Notes under the pieces: generated by a model
Told to the model about the DNA's origin: nothing
What the model saw: the letters and a program-made list of their open reading frames with translations, nothing else
The model's database searches: none
Made by a program: the position numbers and the translations under genes
From: Anodontia alba
Taxonomy: Eukaryota; Mollusca; Bivalvia; Lucinida; Lucinidae
DNA length: 64,000 nucleotides
Assembly: GCA_964016985.1 (NCBI GenBank)
Contig: OZ024821.1
Location: 90,696,093-90,760,092 of the forward strand
Reading direction: 5' to 3'
In this document: positions 55,938 through 64,000 of the stretch, one piece after another
How positions within the stretch are numbered: the first letter of the stretch is position 1
Layout: the number at the start of each line of letters is the position of its first letter

Positions 55938-56316
55938 GTACAAAGGCACCTTACTATGTAAGCAAATATATCAAACCCAGATCACAGCCTGAGCACCTAA
56001 GCCACTGTGGAGTCTAGCCTAATCACAGCAATGAACAGAGGAGAAGAAATCAAATTCCATACAAAAAGGTGATGTAAGTTAATTGCCTCTGTTTACAAAA
56101 TTAGTCACTTTCCTGGAGGACTTCAGGGTTCAACCTAGGCTGTAATTTGTGCTAACAGAATATTCTGAATGTTCTAAGACCATTTCTGACATTCCAGTGC
56201 ATTGCATAAACTAGTTTAACCCACCCACACCTGTACCCCACCCCCTCCAAAGTAGTGTTTTTTGCTGACCATTCCAAGGTGGTTCCTATGTTGCAGTTCT
56301 TCAATGTTTATATGTA

Positions 56317-56618
56317 CAGTTGACTCTCGTTACCTTGACCTCGCTTATCTCGAATAACCGCTTATCTCGAAGTAAAAATCTGGTCCCTGCCTAAACATGA
56401 AAATCTAACAACAGGTAAAAAAATATTGTGGAAAATTGTTTTCCACAATATTTTCAATATATCTCTAACTTCAAGAGTCCAATTACATATATATATTTGT
56501 TAAATGTGGTTGTGCGAATTATTTTTTCCTCAATTCTGCAAATCTGATATGTCGAGGTATGGATATATGGAAGTATTTCAGAGAGTCGCTTGGAATTCGA
56601 GATAATGAGAGTCGACTC
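56317..56618. mobile_element. Pogo/Tigger-like MITE, copy 2
   Basis: TA then CAGTTGACTCTCGTTACC at left; the right end is GATAATGAGAGTCGACT. It is related to 5448-5764 in reverse orientation, with the same AATATTGTGGAAAA palindrome in the centre. Confidence 0.85.
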
Positions 56619-56795
56619 TATTGCCGTACTGTTTTGACTTGTCACTGATCCTCATCTCTTCTCTGTCCAGTTCCTGGAAGACTGTGTTTCATGATTGTGG
56701 CGTTTCCTGGGTAACTTCATTTATATTTTTACGTATGACCTGAAGGTCCCTTACAAACATTTTTATCTTCCTTCACCTCACATGCCATGCTTTAA

Positions 56796-57197
56796 CCCTT
56801 AACCCATTGTAGTCGGGATACCCATAAAAGGGTACTTGGCAAACAGTGGAGACCCAGATCAGACGCTACAGAATGTGGCGTCTGATCAGGGTCTCCACTG
56901 TATGCAAACAGTTTAGCCATTTTTCTCTAAGAATATCTATATCTCATAGCCATGTGTACCTAAAATTGAAATTGGACTCTTCCAATATATAGTGTGGGAG
57001 AGTCTATTCTGTATACAATGGGTTAAAGTGCTGAACAAAATTGCAGCAGGTTGCATTCTATTATTTTCTTTTTAATTATTTTCTAAGAAATAAAACTTGT
57101 TATTTTATGTGGTTCACATGAAATGTCAAGTCTTATTTTCTCTCTAAAAACATTAAAAAAATGTCATCTGTTGCAGTTGTAATCAGCACTTTAAAGG
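56796..57197. mobile_element. MITE family F holding a family E element
   Basis: Left TTAA 56792-56795; the left end CCC[TTAA-E-TTAA]AGTGCTGAAC is split by E copy 2; the right end is CAGCACTTTAAAGG then TTAA 57198-57201, which is shared with the next element (K). Confidence 0.88.
56803..57022. mobile_element. MITE family E, copy 2, nested in a family F end
   Basis: TTAA at 56799-56802 and 57023-57026. The left target is preceded by CCC and TTAA, and the right target is followed by AGTGCTGAAC. It therefore sits in the TTAA that lies three bases inside the end of an F element. Confidence 0.92.
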
Positions 57198-57201
57198 TTA
57201 A

Positions 57202-57534
57202 GGTGAATAGATACACCTCAAAGAGACAGCACTCTAAGCAGAGAGTTTTTACCTCCCTTTTTGAAGGGAGAAGAAGAAAAAGAATTTGCTTCCCTGGTAT
57301 ATGAATCCCTTCTCAAAAAGGGCTTCTCTTAAAGGAAAGAATTTGCTCTGAGTAAATCCTTTCCTTTTAGAATAGCCTACTTTGAGAAAAAGGACAGTAT
57401 GGGCTACTCTTAAAGGAAAGAATTTGCTCCCTAGTGGAGCAAATGTTTTCCCTTACAAGTAGCCCACATTGAGAAGGGGGGCAAATGCTGTCAGATCAAA
57501 GTGGTCTCCCTCACAAGTACTATAACCATTCTCC
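57202..57534. mobile_element. MITE family K (TTAA type)
   Basis: Left TTAA 57198-57201 then GGTGAATAGATACACC; right end ACCATTCTCC then TTAA 57535-57538. The interior has several inverted and direct repeats of AAAGGAAAGAATTTGCTCCC and GAGCAAATTCTTTCCTTTT type. Confidence 0.82.
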
Positions 57535-57639
57535 TTAAACAATAAAAAAAACATAACCCATACAAACAATGCTCTAAACCTTCATATCCATTGTATCATA
57601 AATGCAATACAGCCAGATGTCAACAGTGAGAACATAGAA

Positions 57640-57805
57640 TGATGATGATGATGATGATGATGATGATCTGGTATTTTTCAACATTATTTAAGTCCTGTCC
57701 GGATGATGGAAGGATCATAATGAAAGGCTCTGCATAATGAAGAGCTGTAAAGACATGAGCCAAATTCTACCTTCAACAGGATTTAAACCAGGAACCTGGT
57801 GATCT
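57640..57805. repeat. GAT-microsatellite-linked repeat, copy 1
   Basis: (GAT)n then TTTTTCAACATTATTTAAGTC and ATAATGAAAGGCTCTGC, ending in GATTTAAACCAGGAACC. A second copy at 63300-63476 has the same order. Both are directly followed by a family G MITE. Confidence 0.75.
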
Positions 57806-58063
57806 GGGCCCAGTTGTTTAAAGCTAACGACATCGTTAGTTAACGATTCGTTAAAATTTACATCGAGTGATACGCAAAAATGTGATGTTGAAATGTGATG
57901 CTGAAATTTTTTGCTGAAAAAATGTGAGTAGCTTTTGCAAAAGCTACTCACATTTTTTTCAGCAAAAAATATCAAAATACTGTGTATTGAATACGCTAAA
58001 ACAGTTAACGAAATGACCCTTAACGAGCTCGTTAAGCTAACAACGCTTTGAACAACTGGGCCC
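57806..58063. mobile_element. MITE family G, copy 6 (internal duplication)
   Basis: A duplicated segment AATGTGATGTTGAAATGTG precedes the hairpin, and the tip is shortened (GCTTTTGCAAAAGC). The left neighbour is the GAT-rich repeat 57640-57805. Confidence 0.9.
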
Positions 58064-58194
58064 TGATGTCAGTAGAGCTAATCACTTGGCCACCCGGACA
58101 CTTAGAATACCTAAGGTCAGAATCTTCTGCTTTTTCTAATACTGCTAGTAATAGCACAGACCCATCATTGTCTTCATATGGCATAAACAAGAGG

Positions 58195-61182
58195 ACCATG
58201 ATGGTCCTATATCGCTCACCTGAGCAAACAGCTTTGCACACTTACTGTTGAAGTTTCAGCCAAGTTCACTGCTCTAAGATTTTTGTATAAATTTTATAGC
58301 CCTACTCCCCAGCGGTCATTTTTTTTTCATGCATCATGATGGCTTGAACTGAATCTTGAAAGAGGATCACCAAAGGAACAATTCTGCCATATTGAAATCG
58401 GTCCAGTGGTTTCTGACAAAAAGATTTTTAAAATGTTTCATATAGCTATATAGGGAAAATAAGCCCCACCCCCTAATGGCCATGTTTTTTGACGAATCAT
58501 GACTGCTTGAACAAACTTGGTAGAGGGTCACCATAGGAACATTCCTGCCAAGTTATATTGAAATCGGTCCAGTGGTTTCTGACAAGAAGACTTTTTAAAG
58601 TTTTCTATTTAGATATATAGGGAAAATAATCCCCACCCCTTGCAGCCATGTTTTTTGATGAATCATGATTGCTTGAACAATCTTGGTAGAGGGTCACCAA
58701 AGCAACATTCCTGCCAAGTAATAATGAAATCAGATAGGTGGTTTCTGACATGAAGAATTTTAAAGTTTTCTATACAGATATATACGAAAAATAAGCCCCG
58801 CCCCCTGGCAGCCATGTTTTTTGATGTATCATGAGGGCGTGAACAATCTTGGCAGAAGGTCACCAAAGCAACATTCCTGCCAAGTTACATTGAACTTGAT
58901 CCAACAGTTTCTTAAGAGAAGATTTTTAAAGTTTTCTATATAGATATCTATATAGATATATAGGGAAAATATGCCCCGCCCCCAAGCGGCCATGTTTTTT
59001 GACAAATCATAACGGCTTGAACAATCTTGGTAGAGGGTCACCAAAGAAACATTCCTGCCAAGTGATACTGAAATCGGTCCATTGGTTTCTGACAAGAAGA
59101 TTTTTAAAACTTTTCTATATAGATATACAAGGAAAATAAGCCCCGCCCCCTGGTGGCCAGGTTTTTTGATGAATCATGATAACTTGAACAATCTTGGTAG
59201 AGGGTCAACAAGGAAACATTTCTGCCAAGTTATAATGAAATCAGTACAGTGGTTTCTGACGAAGATTTTTATTTTAAAGTTTTCTATATAGATATATAGG
59301 AAAATTAAGCCCCGCACCCTGGCAGCCACGTTTTTTTGACAAATCATGAAGACTTGAACAATCTTGGTAGAGGGTTACAAAAGAAACATTCCTGCAATGT
59401 TATACCGAAATCGATCCAGTGGTTTCTAACAAGACGATCATTATATAGATATATAGGGAAAATAAGCCCCGCCCCCTAGCGGCCATGTTTTTTGACGAAT
59501 CCAAATGGCTTGAACAATCTTGGTAGAGGATCACCAAAGGAACACTTCTGCAAAATTATATTGAAATCGGGCCAGTAGTTACTGAAAAGAAGATTTTTTA
59601 AAGTTTTCTATAAAGATGTAAATGGAAAATACGCCCCGCCCCCTGGCGGCCATGTTTTTTGATGAATCCAAATGGCTTGAACAATCTTGGTAGAGGATTA
59701 CCAAAGGAACATTTCTGCAAAATTATATTGAAATCAGTCTAGTGGTTTCTGACAAGAAGAATTTTAAAGTTTTCTATATAGATTATATAGGGAAAATAAG
59801 CCCCGCCCCCTGGAGGCCATGCTTTTTGACGAATCCAAATGGCTTGAACAATGTTGGTAGAGGATCACCAAAGGAACATTTCTGCAAAATTATATTGAAA
59901 TCGGTCCAGTGGTTTCTAACAAGAAGATTTTTTAGTTTTCTATATAGACGTAAAGGGAAAATAAGCCCCGCCCCCTGGCGGCCATGTTTTTTGTTGAATC
60001 CATATGTCTTGAACAATCTTGGTAGAGGATCACCAAAGGAACATTTCTGCAAAATTATATTGAAATTGGTCTAGTGGTTTCTGACAAGAAGATTTTTAAA
60101 GATTTCTATATAGATATATAGGGAAAATAAGCCCCGCCTCCTGGCAGCCATGTTTTTTGATGAATCCAAATGGCTTGAACAATCTTGGTAGAGGATTACC
60201 AAAGGAACATTTCTGCAAAATTATATTGAAATCAGTCCAGTGGTTTCTGACAAGAAGATTTTTAAAGTTTTTTATATAGATATATAGGGAAAATAAGCCC
60301 CGCCCCCTGTCAGCCATGTTTTTTTACGAATCCAAATGTCTTGAACAATCCTGGTAGAGGATCACCAAACAAACATTTCTGCAAAATTATATTGAAATAG
60401 GTCTAGTGGTTTCTGACAAGAAGATTTTTAAAGTTTTCTATACAGAGATATAGGGAAAATAAGCCCCACCCCCTGGCGGCTATGTTTTTTGACGAATCCA
60501 AATGGCTTGCACAATCTTGGTAGAGGATCACCAAAGGAACATTTCTGCAAAATTTTATTGAAATTGGTCCAGTGGTTTCTGACAAGAAGATTTTTAAAGT
60601 TTTCTATATAGATAAATAGGGAAAATAAGCCCCGCCCCCTGGTGGCCATGTTTTTTGACGAATCCGAATGGCTTCAACAATCTTGGTAGAGGATCACCAA
60701 AGGAACATTTCTGCAAAATTATATTGAAATCGGTCCAGTGGTTTCTGACAAGAAGACTTTTAAAGTTTTCTATACAGAGATATAGGGAAAATACGCCCCG
60801 CCCCCTGGCGGCCATGTTTTTTGACGAATCCAAATGGCTTGAACAATCTTGGTACAGGATCACCAAAGGAACATTTCTGCAAAATTTTATTGAAATCGGT
60901 CCAGTGGTTTCTGACGAGATTTTTTAATTTTTTAGTTAAAAAATCTATTTTTAGCTCCTGTGACCTAGATTTGCAATGGACCGGAACCATTTGAATAACT
61001 TTGAAAGAGGATCAACCAAGGATCATTCCTGTGAAATTTGGTCAAAATCCAATCAGTGGTTTAGGAGGAGATATTGTTTAAAGATTGTGAACGGACAGAC
61101 AGACGGACGAACAGACGGACGACGACGGACGGTGAGTGATCACAATAGCTCACCTTGAGCTTTTGGCTCAGGTGAGCTAAAA
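58195..61182. mobile_element. Tandem-core ('pearl'/HINE-like) element, ~16 core repeats
   Basis: It starts near AGGACCATGATGGTCCTATA, TCGCTCACCTGAG and ends with CAATAGCTCACCTTGAGC, TTTT, GGCTCAGGTGAGCTAA. The core is about sixteen units of 165-170 bp (58300-60930), each with GCCCCGCCCCCTGG, GGCCATGTTTTTTGACGAAT, CTTGAACAATCTTGGTAGAG and GAAATCGGTCCAGTGGTTTC. The final hairpin followed by CTAA fits a Helitron-type 3' end (CTRR), as proposed for clam pearl/HINE elements. It is non-coding; ORFs in it are accidental readings of the repeat. Confidence 0.82.
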
Positions 61183-61259
61183 AAGCTTTTCCTAGACATG
61201 CATTAAATGTGTAATTTTTGTCTTATCTATTATAAAAGGGCCACATCATGCGAAAACCT

Positions 61260-61345
61260 GTCTTCGAGCATATGTGGACAGCAAAGGCCCAGATCAGCCT
61301 GCACATCTGCACATTCTGATCAGGGCCTTCACTGTCCACTAATAG
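61260..61345. repeat. Imperfect hairpin, AGATCAGCCTGCAC family
   Basis: GTGGACAGCAAAGGCCCAGA pairs with TCAGGGCCTTCACTGTCCAC. Related hairpins are at 39700-39920 (GGCCCTGATCAGCCTGCAC) and 15365-15435. It appears to be a further diverged relative of the shared GATCAG hairpin. Confidence 0.6.
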
Positions 61346-61544
61346 AATCATTGGCCATTATAGAATGTATCAATGGAGAGCAAATGCTCGAATGAAATTT
61401 TGTGCATGTGCGGAATGAATACTTTAGATGAATGAATCCACCTGAAGCAAAGGGCATTCTAAGGTGAAAGTCTGTGCCTACCTTTCAAGGACAGACCATT
61501 CTAGCAAGAGATACTGCTTCCCGGTGCAGTACAACTTCTCTACA

Positions 61545-62500
61545 ACAGCCACTTTTGATGATAAAACACTGGTTATTGTTGAGAGGTGACTGTTGCATAG
61601 AAGCTCAATATATAGTACAGCTGCACTTTGGGATATCATGAAAATGGCTTTTAAAGGGAGGTGGCTGTTGTTGAGAGGTTAATATATTGTAATGCTCTTT
61701 GGGATATCATAAAAATGGCTGTTATAGGTAGGTGACTGTTGTAGAGAAGTTCAATATATAGTAAAACTTCACTTTGGGATATCATGAAAATGGCTTTTAA
61801 AGGGGGGTGACTGTTGTTGTGAGGTTAAATATATACTGTGCTTTGGACATCTTTCAGAAAGTCACTTTTTGCTTGGCACTTTACACAGAAGAAGTAAATT
61901 TGCAAATTTTTGTCATGATTTAATGCAAAACCATTTGTCGTAACTACCTATGTACAAAAAATTTTATTCTGGTCATCAGTTTTTAAAAAAATCAAATATT
62001 TTCACTTTTTCCCATAGTAAAAATGAAGGCAAATCATGCAGAAATCTATAGGGTAGGTAACTTGGAGGCAAGTTTTCAAAAAGTTTCACTTGTTCAATTT
62101 TTCTGAAATTTTCAACAAGTTTCACTTGTTCAATTTTTCTGAAATTTTCACAACATTGTTGTAAAACATCAATAATTTAAATTCAGCAAAGAAAAGTAAA
62201 AAATATTTTCTTAGACAAAAATTCCAAAAAATCACTTTACTATAGAAAGTGCATAGGTCAGACCAACTTTTTGCCGTAATTTTAATTTTAGTGCAAATAT
62301 TTGTGAACAAAACACAGAAACAGGAAAGACAAATGGTTTTTGATAAGATATGGTCAACCAGAACAAAATATTTTCATTTAAAATAAAACGCCAAGCAAAA
62401 AACATCTTTCCAAGAGATGTCAAAAGGACAGTAGTAAAAATACACTTTGGAAATTCATAAAAATAGCTGTTATAGGGAAGTTGCTGTTGTTAAGATGTAA
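61545..62500. repeat. ~95-bp tandem repeat split by a ~550-bp insertion
   Basis: Units with CACTTTGGGATATCATGAAA, ATGGCTTTTAAAGG and GACTGTTGTTGAGAGG run from 61545 to 61850 and resume at 62430-62500. The insert (about 61857-62420) has ends GACATCTTTCAGAAAGTC.. TTTTTGCTTGGC and a matching complement (GCCAAGCAAAAAACATC), and an internal direct repeat of CAAGTTTCACTTGTTCAATT. Confidence 0.65.
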
Positions 62501-62645
62501 CTGTTCATCGAGTTTGCACTATATATGAATCCCTTCCCTGTGGGAGCAAATTCTACCCTTTAAGAGTAGCGTGCACCTTTGAGAAGGGAGGCAAATACTT
62601 TCAAATTAGAGTAGCCTTACTTTGATCTGTGTCCATTCATCTTAA

Positions 62646-62851
62646 CCCTTGTCCTGCTGAACCTGGATATACCCTGCCTTTGCAAACAGTGTAGATCCAG
62701 ATCAGTTGGCTTCTGAAGAAGCCAACTGATCTGGATCGGCACTGTTTGCCATTCAGTATTTGAATTTGTATCAACAATCTGGATCAAGTCATCTGATTGG
62801 CTGAAAATTAGAAGTGGGTATGGCATCTTAATTTATTCAACAGGACAAGGG
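62646..62851. mobile_element. MITE family D, copy 7, abutting a K fragment
   Basis: TTAA at 62642-62645 and 62852-62855. The left TTAA is also the right border of a family K fragment. It lies about 50 bases from the donor side of the 62902-63123 exon. Confidence 0.92.
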
Positions 62852-62901
62852 TTAATTAACTCAAAACGAAGTAAACATGGACAGAGAAGATTTCCTCTCA
62901 C

Positions 62902-63123
62902 CTTCAGCCTGCTTGAACAAGTTCATTCGAGCCTGGAACGAATCAGTGTCAGCTTTCTTTTGTGACCCAGTAGAACCATCATGCACCTCTAAATCTTTCT
63001 TTTCTTCAGAGCTGACCTTTTTCAACCGTGACTTAATATCGCTCAGATCACCCAAACTTACACCAATCCCAGGAGCAGCGCCCGGTGCCGGTTTCCTCCC
63101 ACCACCAGGTCGATTTGGCAGAT
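62902..63123 (-). CDS. Adaptor gene, internal exon 1 of those visible
   Basis: The acceptor CTAG precedes 63123 and the donor is GAAG|GTGAGA at 62902. The exon is 222 bp with phase-1 borders on both sides, so it could be skipped without a frameshift. It encodes about 73 residues, beginning LPNRPGGGRKPAPGAAPG, then DLSDIKSRLKKV, and ending FQARMNLFKQAEG. The composition is charged with Gly/Pro-rich patches and no folded domain is recognised. The segment SFQARMNLFKQ resembles TIKQRIALMQGK in the next exon, possibly a short repeated interaction motif. The spliced codon across the 12.9-kb intron is G|GT (Gly). No hydrophobic segment is present, consistent with a cytosolic protein. Confidence 0.8.
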
Positions 63124-63299
63124 CTAGCCACAGAAATATATTCATGCAAAACACACCACCAATGACAATACAAAATTACAACAATAACAATGAAATCACC
63201 ATCAATATATATGGTAACTGTCCTAAAATTTTGTTCGCTAAACTTTTTTGACAAAATGAGATACAGCGCAACTCTCTTAAACAGCCAACCTTAGAAAAT

Positions 63300-63476
63300 A
63301 TGATGATGATGATGATGACGATCATGCTGATGATGATGATAATTTGGTTTTTTACATCCTTTTCAACATCATTCAAGTCATATTGAGATGAAAGAAGGGT
63401 GATAATGAAAGGCTCTGCCATGAAAGGCCATAGAGTCATGAGCTGAATTCTGCCTCTAGTGAGGCTTTAAAAATAC
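63300..63476. repeat. GAT-microsatellite-linked repeat, copy 2
   Basis: (GAT)n with a few changes, then TTTTCAACATCATTCAAGTC and ATAATGAAAGGCTCTGCC; the end is diverged from copy 1. Confidence 0.75.
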
Positions 63477-63717
63477 TGGACCCAGTTGTTCGAAACTAAT
63501 GATGTCGTTAGTTAATGTATCATTAAAACTTTGATCATTAGATATGGCATATACACTAATATTTTTGCTGAAAAAATGTGAGTAGCTTTTGCATTTGCAA
63601 AAGCTACTAGCTTTTGCATTTGCAAAAGCTACTCACATTTTTTCAGCAAAAATACTTGTGAATTAGATACTGTACTTACTAGAGCAGTTAACATTTTGAC
63701 CACTAATGAGCTAGTTA
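63477..63717. mobile_element. MITE family G, copy 7 (doubled hairpin, truncated right end)
   Basis: The tip AGCTTTTGCATTTGCAAAAGC occurs twice in a row (63574-63632), making a longer, branched inverted repeat. The right terminal repeat stops at GAGCTAGTTAAAG, where the dispersed repeat 63715-64000 begins. Confidence 0.85.
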
Positions 63718-64000
63718 AAGACACATTTTTTTCCTTCTTTGGCTAGAACCCCCTTCATGATCACCCCCAATATACAGTCCTGATAACATAGCGCACATCA
63801 AAGGCTTATCTTATCTAAGTGATTATGGAGTCTTTATAAGGCTGTTAAGTCTCCTTAGGTGGGGCCATATAAGGGTCAATTCATGAAATTGAGCAGTATT
63901 CAATATGTTACTTTAGAATCAAATAAATTCATTTGCAAATTTTGCATTTAACTTGTTGATTTTATTTTGTTGATTTGTATTGTATCATTTTATTTTTTAT
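63715..64000. repeat. Dispersed repeat L, copy 2 (runs to window edge)
   Basis: See the copy at 26861-27180. It begins where family G copy 7 is cut off, so G or L may have inserted at the other's border. Confidence 0.85.

Larger units (their letters stand above)
35271..63123 (-). other. Gene span: SLP-76/BLNK-like SH2 scaffold adaptor (5' end outside window)
   Basis: Seven minus-strand exons are recognised: 63123-62902, 49765-49352, 47189-46972, 42676-42593, 40085-39996, 36789-36637 and 35384-35271. Each is bounded by AG and GT, and all junction phases agree, giving one reading frame of about 430 codons to a TAA stop. In order the product has a Lys/Glu-rich N-terminal part, proline-rich stretches, an acidic tyrosine motif and a C-terminal SH2 domain. 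In vertebrates SLP-76 and BLNK are cytosolic scaffolds: their tyrosines are phosphorylated by Syk/Src-type kinases and their SH2 domain binds partners below immune receptors. By analogy this would be a haemocyte signalling adaptor, which is inference. The first exon(s) and any N-terminal SAM-like domain lie beyond 64000. Introns reach 13 kb and are packed with MITEs. Confidence 0.85.

Noticed and set aside
58663..60990. Family of small ORFs repeated on both strands (for example CSFGDPLPRLFK)
   Set aside because: They are the same frames read through successive ~167-bp core repeats of a non-coding element; stops and frameshifts vary between units.

Overview
The window is animal nuclear DNA, most likely from a bivalve mollusc. 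It is AT-rich and intron-rich, with microsatellites, tRNA-derived SINEs, many foldback MITEs, and non-autonomous elements built around core tandem repeats of about 130-170 bp, like the 'pearl'/HINE elements known from clams and oysters. There is no bacterial gene organisation. The host assignment is inferred from repeat style and is not proven.

Host gene. One host gene is well supported. It lies on the minus strand across the right half, with seven exons between 63123 and 35271. The exons join in phase and encode about 430 residues: a low-complexity acidic/basic N-terminal part, several proline-rich stretches, an acidic tyrosine motif (EEDDIYDV), and a C-terminal SH2 domain split over three exons and ending at the stop. 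This is the architecture of the SLP-76/BLNK (LCP2/BLNK/CLNK) scaffold adaptors. The 5' end lies beyond the window. The exon carrying the start of the SH2 domain is preceded by a tandem array made of copies of its own 3' splice site and 5' half. The stop codon sits in the TTAA target site of a MITE, so the 3'UTR begins inside that MITE.

Left half (1-35 kb). I recognise no host gene here. It holds an old LINE reverse-transcriptase scrap at 4.5-4.65 kb, foldback elements, a 3.4-kb DNA transposon with ~300-bp terminal inverted repeats and a 10-bp target duplication (17180-20544), and next to it a tyrosine-recombinase retrotransposon of Ngaro/DIRS type (21155-25286). The retrotransposon carries gag, RT-RNase H, tyrosine recombinase and an SGNH-hydrolase ORF. 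It has at least two disabling lesions: a frameshift in RT, and loss of the second catalytic arginine of the recombinase.

Repeat landscape. About a dozen MITE families cover much of the rest. Several with TTAA target sites and CCC-type ends (piggyBac-like) have unrelated termini but share the same central hairpin, with arms GCAAACAGTGTRGAYCC. Two other families share a different central hairpin (GTGGGTACTCATTAGAA). TTAA elements are often nested in, or directly abut, each other at TTAA sites. SINEs with clear target duplications sit inside MITEs and tandem-core elements, which gives a relative order of insertions.

I worked by eye, so repeat boundaries are good to a few bases where a target duplication is quoted and to tens of bases otherwise.
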